Source of the DNA: Hypericum androsaemum
Taxonomy: Eukaryota > Streptophyta > Magnoliopsida > Malpighiales > Hypericaceae
Length of the DNA: 64,000 nucleotides
Direction of reading: 5' to 3'
NCBI GenBank assembly: GCA_963995505.1
Contig: OZ023187.1
Span: 131,501 to 195,500, forward strand
Shown here: positions 33,523-45,762 of the stretch, piece by piece
Numbering within the stretch: the first letter of the stretch is position 1
How the letters are laid out: every line of letters starts with the position of its first letter
The notes under the pieces: model-generated
What the model saw: only the letters and a program-made list of their open reading frames with translations
Told to the model about the DNA's origin: nothing
Databases searched by the model: none
Made by a program: the position numbers and the translations under genes

Positions 33523-34746
33523 CTCTGCAGGAAATAGTCGCCCTAGGCTGTGTCAGATGCGGAGACGTGAACATAAGAGGCGGCGAATTGAGTCCAAGCA
33601 AACCTTGGGCCGCTGTAGCATTCGAAGCTTTGACCGGCTTTATGGGAGACAGCCTGCTGACATAGTTGGAAAAGGAGATTCCTGCAGCCACGAAACAAAC
33701 ATACAAAGTGTGACAGTAAATCCGGAAACCGCCAATAAACAAGATGCACAACGAAATGTGAATCGAACCTCTCGACTCCATAATCCCGAAACCCATTATT
33801 ATCAATCTCCCAATTAGACCAAAACCAACTCTTTACATTAAAAAGCAGCCAGCCCTAGACACTAACACAAACCCTAATTAGCCCATAACCCATCAACCAC
33901 ATTCTCTCATTTCCCAAATTAATCAACACCAAGCACACAAGGATCACAAATTGGTAATGGTGTCTTCCCATCTTCAATAAAAATGACACAAGCTTGGAAA
34001 AAGTTCTCATTTTTACATGCACGGGAGGGGAGTCCGACGCGGCGGAGACGGCCGGTTCATAGCCGCCGGCAGCGGTGGCGGTGGAGGGTTTGGCAGCTTC
34101 AGGAGGAGAATCCATAGATGGAAGACGTAATTTCAGTCTTATAAACCCTAGAGGTCAATTCCGGCGTTTCCCTTTTCTACCTTTTCAAAAAAAAATTCCT
34201 TTTTTCCCCCAACTTTTAGTGTCTGCTTCTCACTCGTGTGTGAAGTGAAGAACAAACTGGTTTGATAATTTGTTTTTCTTATAGGGAATTGGGGGATTTC
34301 AATTTTTATGACAATATTTTTAGGGAAATTTGTTATCCTCTGACTCTGTACGAGGAAAGAGAGCCGTAGAAGGCAGATTTTTTAAGAAATGGAAAACCGA
34401 GCGGGAACGTGCAAAATTTTGCCCCCTCGCTTAATCGCTGGGCTTTGTGGGCTCGGTGTAAGTCCAAACCCCTATTATTTATTGGCCTGGTCTAGGTTCC
34501 GATAAGGCTCTACGGGTTGGTTTGTCGTAAAATTCACTTTTTAAATTTAAACTTCACCAACATAGGAGTCACCTTTGAAATAGTTTCAAATTCAATATAG
34601 TTCGATTCTAAAAATTAGAGCTTATGTCAAACGCATTCCTAAAAGAAATTGAAATGTTCTAGAACCTTTTCTTTTTTCTCAATTCTTTAAGGCCTTTCTT
34701 TAGCATTCCCCAACACAAATATATGTATGTTGGGTGCAATACTCCA
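33523..34746 (-). pseudogene. TSO1-like (CXC/CPP family) 5' fragment: promoter, exons 1-2
   Basis: Exon 1 starts at ATG 34115 (MDSPPEAAKPSTATAAGGYE) and probably ends at a gtaaaa donor near 34013. Exon 2 is 33523-33681, bounded by ctgcag and a gtagg donor. It encodes 'NYVSRLSPIKPVKASNATAA', 'LNSPPLMFTSPHLTQPR', which matches the conserved N-terminal region of plant TSO1-like proteins (nuclear CXC-domain regulators of cell division and reproductive development). Exon 2 begins one base out of register, apparently from a shortened T run near 33670. The CXC domains are missing; chitinase relic sequence lies downstream instead. 34120-34746 holds the leader/promoter shared with 5450-6080, and a Helitron has inserted into it at 34747. 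Confidence 0.72.
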
Positions 34747-35003
34747 TCTTATATTACTATAATAATGTAAACTCCTTTTTTTATCTGCCGCCTGGAAATA
34801 TCAATACTATCATTCTCTAGAGAAGAAATCTAAACCCATAGAGAAGAAAAAAAAATTAAACGATCACTAGCGATTTTCACGTGACCTCCACATTCACAAT
34901 GCAAAAGGCCCAATACTGTGAAGCCCACATAAGTCACGACTAAACCACAGTAAGAGAAGAAATCTAAACCCACAGAGAAGAAAAAAAATTAAACGATCAC
35001 CAG

Positions 35004-35345
35004 CGAGAAGGGCGGCGGTGGCGAGAGCGGACAAGGAGCGGCGCGGAAGGGGTTTGGGAGAGAGAGAGAACCAGCGGAGGGAGGGAGGGAGGGGAGGCGG
35101 GGACCCTGTGGGAGAAGTAGATGGTGGGCTGGGCCCAGCGAGAAGGGCGGCGGCGAAAGCGGATAAGGAGCGGCGCGGAAGGGGTTTGGGAGAGAGATAA
35201 CCAACGGAGGGAGGGAGGGGAGGTGGTGACCCGGAGGGAGAAGTAGTAGAGGGTGGGCTGGGCCCAGCGAGAAGGGCGGCAGCGAGAGCAGACAAGGAAC
35301 GGCACGGAAGGGGTTTAGGGGAGAGAGAACCAGCGGAGACCCAGA
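35004..35345. repeat. GC-rich tandem repeat (about 125-135 bp, 2.5 units) in Helitron
   Basis: Units begin 'cagcgagaagggcggcg' at about 35002, 35137 and 35266 and contain a run of 'gaggg' triplets and 'gtgggctgggccca'. The minus-strand proline/serine-rich open frames here follow from the composition. It may be captured host sequence, but no source gene is recognised. Confidence 0.75.
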
Positions 35346-36493
35346 GGGAAAAGTAGAGGGTGGGCTGGGTCGTGCTGAGGAGGGAACGGGCCCGATAGAG
35401 TAGATGGAAGGAGAGGAGGGTACATATGGTGCAGGAGACCAGGGAGAGGGCTGGGTGGTGGGTCCTGGGATGTGGGCTAGGACGTTGACAGCGACGTCCT
35501 CATCAACTGCCTCTTTTGCGATGATGTCGGGTAACTCTTCTTCTCCTTCTCCCATAAGAGCGAACCTTGATTACGAGCTGAGTCTGGATGAGTGGTTATT
35601 AAGTTATTACAAATATGGCTCCTTGTGCGATTAGCGGAGGTTTATCGGTAGCTAAGGGAAAGGAATTTTTGAGCTGAATTTGGAGTTCTATTTGCGATTA
35701 AATTGAGTTAAGATCGATGAGCTTGAAGTAGATGAGGTTTTTCCTATAAATTGAGTTAAGGTCGATGGTCATAGTAGAGACCTTGGAACTTACTCTATGC
35801 TGTTGTGTTTTGGGGAATTTTGAATATACCCGAAATAGTTGGCTGGATTAGAAATTTAATTGACCGGGTGTTTGTGTTGCTGATCCCTTTGGTAGATAAA
35901 TACATCTGTGTTAATTGATTTATTTTCGAATCCATGTATGGTGTCTTGGTTTTCGTTAACTTGGTTACATGATTGCGTTAATCTGTAGTGATTTTGGCTT
36001 AATATAAAACTTGCATGAATATCCTATTTTGGCTTGCATGAACTGGAACATGATTTTTGTGAACTTTGCATCATGTGTTAACATTAACTTGATTCTGTGA
36101 GGATTAAATATTGAATTTTGTGAACTTGATTCTATAACATGGTCATATAATTTATTTGTTAGTTTAGTCGGGTGAAGGGAAGATTATAATATAGCTTGAT
36201 TTTTTACATAATATGAAACTTGGTTATGTAGATGCTTTGAACATTAGATACTGGAAACTTGGTAGCTTTATCTAATTATTGTTGGATGGTGTTGATTATT
36301 TCCATAAGTGGGTAGCTTTATCTTCAAATGAATGCAAGATAGAAAATTACAGAAGAGTTAAAGATTATATTTGATATTTTACGATCTCGACAACCCAAAC
36401 TAAGATATTTTAATATTGCTTAGTCTGTTGCTTTTTTATGAGTATGGTTTCAGTGGTTACGTGGACTCTAACTATTTGCAAAAATGCTTTACA

Positions 36494-39400
36494 GGAACTC
36501 AACAATTGGAGGGTGGCGTTCGTCGGAGTCCTAGACTCATTGGTCTAGCCCAACTTTGTAAAGAAAAAGAGAATGAACAACAATGTGCAAATCGTCGGAG
36601 TCCTAGAGCTCGACTTCGTAGGGATTACGAGAATGAACAGCAACGTCAAAGAGATGTTCAATTGCACAACAAACGTATCTTAGAAAGAGCTAAACGAGAT
36701 TCAATGACCAAAGACAAAAAAGAAGCGCTACTTGAAAAACGGAGGAACGCTTATTGTGCAAAGAGAATGAGAGTTGGGAATGAGAGCAATAATGTGCAAG
36801 CAGCCCAAGAATTTCGTAGAAGTCCTCGACTTAGGGAGCTTGCACAACGTCAACAACATGTGACACTCCGTAGAAGCCCAAGAATCATTGAGCAAGTCCA
36901 TCAACGAGTGATTGCGCAAAATGCTATACGTAAGATTATGTCCTTTTCTTAAATGTGTGTACAAAATGAGTATCTAACTCCATTTTTGGTATTTGGTTAG
37001 CTGTGATACTATATGATAAATGACTTGAGTTTTTTGACTTTTGTATAGAAACTGCTCAAGAAAATCAAGCCACAACACGGAGAGGCCATCGACGTATAAG
37101 TGTTGTAGGAAGATCTTCATTCCATAATTGTGCAAGAGGATTTACTTACAAAGTTGGATTTATAAAGCTTCATTTGCCACCAGCAAATACATATCCAAAA
37201 TGTCAAGCAAAGCTTATCCACCGTGAATCAAAGGATTTTTGTTGTGGTAATGGAAAGATATCTTTATCATTTATTGCGCCGCCTGCAGAACTTTTAGAGC
37301 TGTACGATAATCAGGGAGAAAGGGGGAAATATTTCTGGAATCATATCAGATCTTACAACCGGTGTTTTTCATTTACTTCGATGGGGGTCAATTTTGACAA
37401 GGAACTCGCTGATGGTAAAGAAGGAGTGTATACCTTTCGTATTCAAGGCCAACTTTACCATAGGATAGGTAGTCTTTTACCTACAGATGGAGCACCTCGA
37501 CCATCTTACTTACAGATATATTTCTATGACACAGATCAAGAGATTGAGTGGAGGATGGAGGAAGGAAACAGTGTATTGGATAGAAATGTGTTGGAGCAAT
37601 TGAAGAAAATCTTGGATAGACATAATAGTTGTGTTCATGTTTTTTGTCAAGGTGCACAACGAGAAGACATTTTGAATTGCGAGTTGATTATCAAAGAGCA
37701 GCCTAAAAATCAAATGCAATATACTCTTCCAAGTGCTTCACAGGTTGCAACCATTGTGCCCACAGGTGATGAAAGTTACACACATACTGAACGAGAAATA
37801 ATAGTGCAAACAACTGGTAGAAAGCTCTTACAAGTCTATGAGACAGGAGTTTATTACGATCCAATGCAATATCCACTTCTGCTCCCTTATGGAAGTTACG
37901 GTTGGGACATAGAAAGCATCGACGAATATGGTAGAAAGATTTTGTGTCGTGAATACTATGCATATATACTGCAGGTATTAATACGGCTTATAAATATAAA
38001 GACCTGAACTTACATTTCTTAAGCATTTTGAATCATTTTTTTGGAGTTCTTATATCTTTTAATTGTTTGACAGATTCGAAGCAATGATGCATCCCTTTTT
38101 CTTCGAGGTGGACGATTGCTATAACAATATGCTGTGGATAACTGGGTAAAAATTGACTCCGCCAGAATTAGGTGGGTTACATGTCATCAAACTGAAATAA
38201 GAGCAGAAATCTATCAAGGTTTACAAGATGCACAGAGAGTAGGCGAAACCAGTGCAAGCAAGTTGTACATAGAATACAAATCTACATTCAATTTTTTTCC
38301 TTCAAATCAATTCAAACGTATGACTACAAAATTAACGTTAGTTTTAAAAATACTTGGTATGTCTGTAATTTGATATTCTATATACTTCAAGTATGCATGA
38401 ATTCTTGAGATGTGTTTTGTGTCAACAAGAGAACTTGGCCAAAAGATAATACTACTTTCTTCATACATCGGTGGGCCGCGTGATATGTACCAGCGATACC
38501 AAGATGCAATGACATTGGTACAGAAGTATGGGAAGCCTGATATATTTCTTACGATGACTTACAATCCACTCTGGCCTGAGATCATAGATGAGTTACATCC
38601 TGGTCAATCTGTATCCGATAGACCTGATTTGACATCTAGGGTATTTCGTGCTAGATTTGAAGAGTTGAAGGAAGATATCTTTAACAAAAATGTACTAGGA
38701 AGAGTAGCTGCACATGTACACGTAGTGGAGTTCCAGAAAAGAGGTCTACCTCATGTCCATATGTTGATCATTTTGGAAGGAGAAGATAAGTTGCAAGGTC
38801 CAGATGACTACGACCACATAGTTAGGGCTGAAATCCCCGATCCAACTGAAGAGCCTGAGTTGTTTGATTGTGTAAAGAAATGGATGATCCATGGTCCATG
38901 TGGCAACAAGTGCATCAGGGAAGGAAAGTGTAAGAGACAATTTCCTAAAGAATTTTTCGAATGTACGATGCAAGGGAAAGATGCATACCCAGTTTACCTG
39001 AGGAGAGACAATGGAAGACGTTTACAAATAAGTAGGAAGTTCATAGCAGAAAACAGGATGGTTGTGCCTTACAATCCTTGGCTTATACAGAAATATGATT
39101 GCCACATCAATGTAGAGATATGTTCCACCATCCAGAGTGTGAAATATCTTTATAAGTATGTTTATAAGGGCCCAGATTGTGTATCATTTCGAGTGCAGCC
39201 AGTATCAGAGGATGACGAGGTAACACATTTTATCAATGCAAGATGGGTTTGTGCTCAAGAGGCAATGTGGAGAATATATAAGTTTGCAATGAACAAGATG
39301 TATCCATCAGTTGAACGGTTACACCTGCATCTCCCCGACCAACATAGTGTTATGTGGTACGAGCATCAAACAATCGATGAGATCCTAGCAAATGAAAAGA

Positions 39401-41462
39401 ATATAAAAATGATGTTGACTGAGTATTTTTTTAAAAATGCCCGTGATCCTATGGCTAGGCAATTGTTATATCGGGAGTTTTCAGAACATTACAGATGGGT
39501 TAAAGAAATCAAGGAGTGGAAGAGAAGAAAATGGAGACAAAAGATCATTGGTAGGGTATATTCTGTACCTCCTATTGCAGCTGAACAATTTTTTTAAGAG
39601 TCATACTTATGCATGTTAGGGGTGCAACTTCATTCAAAGATTTGTTGTTAGTTGATGGCAAAAGACGCCGAGCCTTTAAAAGTGCAGCCGAGGTACGGGG
39701 ACTGTTAGAGAATGACAATACTGTAAGGGCATGTATGGCTGAAGCAGCAAGTATCAAGATGCCACCTGCTTTGAGAAGCCTTTTTGCTAGCATATTGGTT
39801 TTCTGTAATCCGGGAGGTGTTAGAAAGCTATGGGAGGATTTCTTCAACCACGTGGTTGAAGATTATTCGTGTTCAAGTGATACAAGCTCTATATTCTTAT
39901 CAGACCGTCTTCTTAGAGAGTTGAATCTACTACTTCAGCAACATAACAAGCATCTATATGATTATGATCTTCCACCTATTGTCATATTAGATGGTGATTT
40001 ACAGATGTCTAATTTGATCGAAGAAGAGGTATCCATTCCGGTTCCTGAAGACGATAAGATGAATGTAAACAAGTTGAATGAAGAACAATCCACGGCTTAT
40101 GATACAATTACGGGAGCCATAAGAAGAAAAGAAAGCAGAATCTTCTTTATAGATGGTCCAGGAGGTACCGGAAAGACATTTCTCTGCCATGCTATTTTGT
40201 CGACCGTTAGAAGGAATAGTGGTATTGCCATAGCAACAGCTACATCTGGAATCGCAGCAACTATACTACCTGGTGGAAGAATGGCACACTCAAGATTTAA
40301 GCTTCCATTTACACCGAGAGCAACAACAACATGTAAGATCGGTAAAAAGGAAAATTTGGCTAACCTTCTCCGTCAAGCTACTGTGATTATGTGGGATGAA
40401 GCTACCATGGCACATCAGTTTTCTTTCGAGGCATTCGATATGACTATGAGAGATATAACAGATATCGACAAGCCGTTTAGTAGTAAGATTCTTATTATGG
40501 GAGGTGATTTCCGCCAGGTTCTGCCAGTTGTACCAAAAGCTACAAGGGGACAAATGGTCGATTCGTGTCTTATCAGATCACCTTTGTAGAGAAAGGTAGA
40601 GGTTCTTCATCTGAAGACGAATATGCATGCAGTTGATGACATGTCTTATTCTGATTTTTTGATTCGAGTTGGTGATGGGGATGAACCTTTTTTGGCAAAT
40701 GATATGATAAAAATTTCAGATGATATGGTCATACCTTGGGCTAGTAAAGATTCAGTGTCTTAACTTATAGATGCTATCTTTCCCAACATGGCAAATAATT
40801 TTGATGATCGGGATTACTTAGTTAATAGGGCATTGATCACACCATTGAATGAGCATGTCGAGAAGTTAAATGATCGAGTGGTTAGTATATTTCCTGGAAA
40901 AGAGCATACATATTATTCATTTGATTCAGTGGAAGATGATATCCACAACCTTTATCAGCAGGAATACTTGAACGGAACAGCTCCCGGTGGTTTACCTCCG
41001 CATATGTTAAAACTGAAGCTAGGAGCACCTATCATGTTACTGAGGAATATTGAAGCCAAGAATGGCTTATGCAACGGTACTAGGCTTATAATCAAGACGT
41101 TCTTCCTGAATTGCATCGATGCAATAATCATCAGTGGGAATTTCGCGGGTAAGAGAGTATTCATCTATAGGATGCCATTGAACCCACCAGAGAATCTTGA
41201 GATACCGTATAAGACGATAAGCAAGCAGTTTTCTGTACGTCTGTGTTTTGCATTCACTATCAACAAAGCACAAGAACAAACAATTGAAAATACTGGTATT
41301 TATCTTCCTGAGCATGTCTTCAGTCATGGACAGTTGTATGTGGCCCTTTCAAGAGGTATTTCAAGCAAGAACAATAAGGTGTTAGTCAGGAGAGGTGATG
41401 TTGCTGATAAAATTGGAACATTTACGAAAAATATAGTGTACAAAGAAGTTCTTATAGTGTAA
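36494..41462 (+). pseudogene. Helitron Rep-helicase gene, four lesions
   Basis: Exons at 36494-36929 (SPRL-type repeats), 37049-37974 (Helitron N-terminal domain) and 38074 to about 38268, then the main part from about 38430 on. Rep HUH motif 'KRGLPHVHML' lies near 38740, and the two-tyrosine motif 'YLYKYVYKGP' near 39144. The PIF1-type helicase has Walker A GPGGTGKT (40155-40178), Walker B 'VIMWDEATM', 'GGDFRQVLPV' and the end 'GQLYVALSR'. The product would nick and unwind DNA for rolling-circle transposition. Lesions: TAA 38122-38124, a frameshift in a T run near 39591-39597, TAG 40587-40589 and TAA 40761-40763. Confidence 0.9.
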
Positions 41463-41550
41463 TTAAATATGTAAACGAGCATATTATTCATGTATAGCTT
41501 TTGCATGTTTTGAAAGAATAGCACTCACATCGCTCGTGTATCTTTGCTAG

Positions 41551-42119
41551 TATATATTAAGAAAAGTTTGATGTGTTAATAAAGGCTTGAATGGATTAGG
41601 TTGGTGTTTCTCGGATCTATCAGTTAGTGGATGCCTTTTTTTGACTACCCAACTTGTGAGTTAACTGGAGATTAATTTTTGATGTTTTAAGCCTTTCTCT
41701 AGTATAAAAAAAAGGTTTAAGTAATTTTATTATATTATGTGTATCAACAAAAAGCACATTCTTTTATAACAAAATATCGTGGAACAACTCCAAAATTAAT
41801 GGAGTTTGATCTTAACTAATTTCAGTATAACCTACCAAAAAAAAACTAATTTCAGTATAGATAACCTCTTTTCAGATCACAAAGGGAGTGAGTATTCACT
41901 TGTTGCACATATGAATTTGGTCTTTAAATTTTCATGGCGACAAAAGAAAAATAGAATAAGCATCGGTTCGCAACTACAAGATTATGGGCCTATAATGCCT
42001 ATATGTTCGCCCACCAAAGCCCATTAAACCAACGTCTCTCCAGGCTTAACTTAGTTCATTCCTTCCCGAGTTTTCGGCATTCAAATTCTCTCTTTCTGGA
42101 CAATTCTAAGAAACGGGAT
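41551..42119. other. Intergenic; repeat shared with 29160-29262
   Basis: 41984-42076 carries the 'aaaccaacgtctctccaggc' segment seen at 29212. Otherwise AT-rich with no coding signal. Confidence 0.5.
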
Positions 42120-42362
42120 TGACTAGGGACTAAAGAAAATTTGTCCCCAAGTGGGGACTAAATTTTGAGCCATTAGATTTGATTATATTTAAATCTGATG
42201 GTTAATAACCTATCAGATGATATTGGTTTGCATGTGAAGTGATATTGGTTTGCACGAGGCTGGTTTGCACGTGAAGTGATATTTGTTTGCACGTGTAGTG
42301 ATATTGATTTGGGTTAGTCCCCATGGGTGGGGACTAGCCCAGTCCCCACCAAATCTGCCCCC
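42120..42362. repeat. MITE-like element with internal 22-bp minisatellite
   Basis: Its ends are rich in 'gtccccac/gtgggga' in opposite orientations (42150-42165 and 42320-42350). The centre has about four units of 'gtgatattggtttgcacgtg', in which the 'cacgtg' E-box core recurs. Outer limits are not sharply defined and no target duplication was identified. Confidence 0.5.
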
Positions 42363-43560
42363 AATTCTAAGGCTGCCTTTTCTTTCTTGGCTTCTACATC
42401 GCTGGACAATGTATTTTGTCTAAACTTGTGTTTAATGCAGAAAATAGACGGGATAAAATGAGAATTTTGTCCCAATCTACTTCTAATTTTTTTTGTCTAA
42501 TCTAGTTTCACGGGACAAAAAATTATGTCCAATGACAGAGATATTTTGTGAGATATTTTTACCATATTACCCTAAACTATTCATTTTTTTATTCTCCAGC
42601 AAGTTTTAATTCAATTATGACTAATATTTTTTCTAATATATGATTATTGGGTCTAATTTGCAATTTTTTAATTTTAAATTCAAATATTTTAATATTCATA
42701 TACTCATTTATATTTTCTAATTTTTATATTTTGGATACAAATCTATATAAAGATATAAAATGGTTAATTCATACATTTGTTTAATACATACATATTTACC
42801 ATGATATTATTTTAGTGAGGCATTTGTATAAGAAAATTCAATGCACGACTCTGTTGAACACTGTACATGCTCTAAAGATTTTTAATAGTACTTATACCTT
42901 CACAAAAAATATATTTGTCAAATTATGTGATATATTAAAAAATTCATAATATAATTGAGATGATCCAAATTTGTAAGATTTTTTTGAATGATTTAGTTTT
43001 GATATTAATTTTTTACACAAGGATTTTATTTTTATAATACAATAATTTTTTATCGTAAAGGATTTCATTTTTATGAAACAATAATTTTTTATGGAACTAT
43101 GATGATCGATTTTATCCGAATAATTAAATATTCGTAATTTTATTTTTAACAAAATTTTAGACTGAATTATTAGACATGTCAAACAGAAAACTATACTAAA
43201 TATTCAATCATGTATTTTTTTTGTGAGATTTAAATTGTTTTCACAATTTCGGATCTTAGACGGTCATGGAATTCGATCCTCCCACGTCATGCTTAAGGAC
43301 TGACACCGTATCCATAAGACAATACATGAGTTGGTCTATTCAATCATGTATTGAAGTTACCAAACACACGAAAACGTAATTAAAATAAACAGGTATATTA
43401 AGTACTGTCGTGTCCTATATTTCTGGCCATGTCCAATAAAATGTATCAAACGTACATTGCACGACAGCGTTAGCTGACGCAATTGAGATCATTGTTCTTG
43501 TCGTCTTTTTTTTGCGATTTCCATGTGTTATCTAGGTTCGGACTCTGCCTCTAAGACAAG
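42363..43560. other. AT-rich intergenic DNA
   Basis: Short poly-A/T-rich stretches and a motif-free minus-strand open frame (42892-43182). 43465-43560 is the repeat also found at 31010-31100. No gene. Confidence 0.5.
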
Positions 43561-43568
43561 TATTTTTT

Positions 43569-44357
43569 AAGAATCTCACATCAGTTAAAACATGTGGGAT
43601 GAGTTAGTTTATAAGTGTTGAAAATCTACCAACCCATTGCCTTAAGATTTTGGGTTGGACATGGTATGAGAGCGGGTTGATCCCGTGCCATTGTTATGTT
43701 TGCACAACCCCCATTTCTCACACGCTGGTGAAGTCAAAGCGCTTGCAATCTTCGACCCAATGGCTCTTGTTTGAGGAGTCATGTTGAGAATCCCATATCG
43801 GTTAAAACATGTGGGATGAGCTAGTTTATAGGTGTTAAAAATCCACAAACCCATTGCTTTAAAATTTTGGGTTGGATATGGAAATTCTAACATAGTATTA
43901 GAGCAGGTTGATCCCATACCCCTTGTTGTGCTCTAACGATCTCCATTTCCCGCATCTTGGTGAAGTCAAAGCCCGAGCAATCTTTGACCCAATGAGTCTC
44001 GTTTGAGGGAGCGTATTGAGAATCTCACATTGGTTAAAATATGTGGGATGAGCTAGTTTATAGGTGTTGAAAATCCACCAATCCATTGCTTTAAAATTTT
44101 GGGTTGGATATGGAGATTCTAACATAGTATTAGAGCAGGTTGATCCCATGCCCCTTGTTGTGCTCGCACGATCTCCATTTCCCGCACCTTGGTGAAGTCA
44201 AATCCCGAGCAATCTTTGACCCAATGGGTCTCGTTTGAGGGAGCGTATTGAGAATCTCACATTGGTTAGAACATGTGGGATGAGTTAGTTTATAAGTGTT
44301 AAAAATCAACCAATCCATTGTCTTAAGGTTTTGGGTTGGATATGAAGATTTTAACAG
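43569..44357 (+). mobile_element. Tandem TRIM (miniature LTR retrotransposon) array
   Basis: Four LTR-like blocks (about 43569-43665, 43783-43893, 44015-44126, 44247-44357) of 'gagaatctcacatyggtt' ... 'ggttggatatggn' + 'attctaaca' alternate with three short internal blocks. Each internal block opens with a degenerate initiator-Met primer-binding site (tagtattagagcagg; first one tggtatgagagcggg) and ends with purine-rich gagggagcg. LTR and internal blocks are each about 110-120 bp, the size of TRIMs. No coding. It sits inside the DUF247-flank repeat, which continues at 44358. Confidence 0.8.
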
Positions 44358-45230
44358 TCTTGGTTGATTGTTTTGTGGGATGTTGCAATTGGGTTCTTGT
44401 TTCCAAGTATGTTCACTTCGTTATCTCTTCTGTTGTTGCGGCCACCGGGTCATGTTGTATCTTATAGCGGGGAATTATGCATCAAGTGATAAGACCATCC
44501 GCATCCGCAATCTGCCACAACATAGGTTACTAAATAAATTATTGATTTTTCTCTTGTATACATGAACCCAAAGGAAAAAAAATAATGCCAAATAACAAAA
44601 TTAAGATTATAATTACGATTGCCAAATTTTTTGGTTAAAAATAATTTGAATATTTTTAACAATAAATTATATCCGAAAAAATTTATTTGTATGATTGAGT
44701 TGCGAGGACGAGTTTCATTTGGAGAACCACGACTTCTTATTCTAAAGTCCGATTGAATTGATTCAAATTTTTTGAGAAAGTGAGAAATATATCTACAACT
44801 TTTTAATTTTTAACTTCTCCAAGTTTAGAGTGTAAGAATGTCAAAAATGCGATTGAAGTCAATAATCGAATCGAGTTACAAGCAAATGTTTCATTTGAGG
44901 AGCCACAACTCTTTATTCTAGAATCTGATCGAGTTGATTCAAGTTGCTTTGCAAAGGTGAGACATATATCTACAACTTTTTATTTATGACTTATCCAAAT
45001 TCGGAGTATAAAAAATGTCAAAAATATTTTTGAAGTTAATATTTGATCGAGTTATAAGCACATAAAATTGGAATACAAAATTGTGTATCAAAATATGTCT
45101 ATGAATTTTTGTATTGTTTAAAAATAACTCCAATTTTTTTAAACTTACAAATAATATCGAAAAATCTATTTATTCAAAAACCAAATGTAACGAACTAGAT
45201 AAAAAAAACTCGCCAGGTCACCGGTCGGGG
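44358..45230. repeat. Flank repeat and a 180-bp tandem duplication
   Basis: 44379-44465 matches 6728-6824. From about 44692 two diverged units of about 180 bp follow each other (44692-44866, 44867-45055; each with 'tttcattt', 'atatctacaactttt', 'gaagt'). No gene. Confidence 0.55.
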
Positions 45231-45530
45231 TCCGTGTCTTTATAATTTTTTTAAAATTCTTTTGGCCATGTGGCAGGGACGCCGCTGTTGTTGGTATAAG
45301 ATGGTTGAGTGTGGATGGTGCAAGTCGTTAGGTTACGAGTTTTAGTTGTGCCCGCCATCTGTTCAACATAATGCCTCGCTGCAGGTTCTTAAACGTAGTT
45401 GGAACTCGAGCTATGAGTATATCTTACAAAACAGGCGGAGGGTGTGAGGTTTAGGTATAAAAGAGCATAAATGACAGAAGCTTTTATCTGTTAAGTGAAA
45501 CTGTATTATTACTTCAAAGATGGTACAATA

Positions 45531-45699
45531 TTTTTTTTAATAAAAAAAGGTTGCGTGAAGCAGAGTATTAATTAAACATATTATAATACAAGAAAATAAA
45601 ATACATAGATAGTAACAAAGACACATAATAGAAAATAGATATCAGTCCGAAAACAACACAATGACATGGACGGAGACGAAAGTCGACAGAAAATAAAAT
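45531..45699 (-). mobile_element. Short retroposon insertion (SINE or LINE 3' end)
   Basis: 169 bp interrupting the DUF247 3' flank, beginning with T8 (a poly(A) end on the minus strand). Flanked by near-perfect 11-bp repeats atggtacaata (45520-45530) and atgatacaata (45700-45710). The other DUF247 loci run through this site without the insert. Confidence 0.65.
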
Positions 45700-45762
45700 A
45701 TGATACAATAGAGTAGCGGCATATAACCATACACACACATTTGCTCATGGGGAGCAATTTTC

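Larger units (their letters stand above)
34747..41550 (+). mobile_element. Helitron with both ends, autonomous-type but mutated
   Basis: 6,804 bp. It begins TCTTATATTACTATAATAAT (typical 5' TC end), ends in a GC-containing stem-like segment (41522-41540) followed by ttgCTAG, and is flanked by A (34746) and T (41551), the AT target of Helitrons. It encodes one Rep/helicase gene, now broken. The promoter side (34747-36490) holds a GC-rich tandem repeat block. Confidence 0.88.

Noticed and set aside
34894..35555. Proline-rich minus-strand open frames of 102-188 codons
   Set aside because: They derive from the GC-rich tandem repeat in the Helitron leader; three frames are open together, so composition explains them.
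43642..44318. Repeated minus-strand open frames of 62-91 codons
   Set aside because: They are the antisense of the TRIM array and repeat with its units; no independent coding signal.
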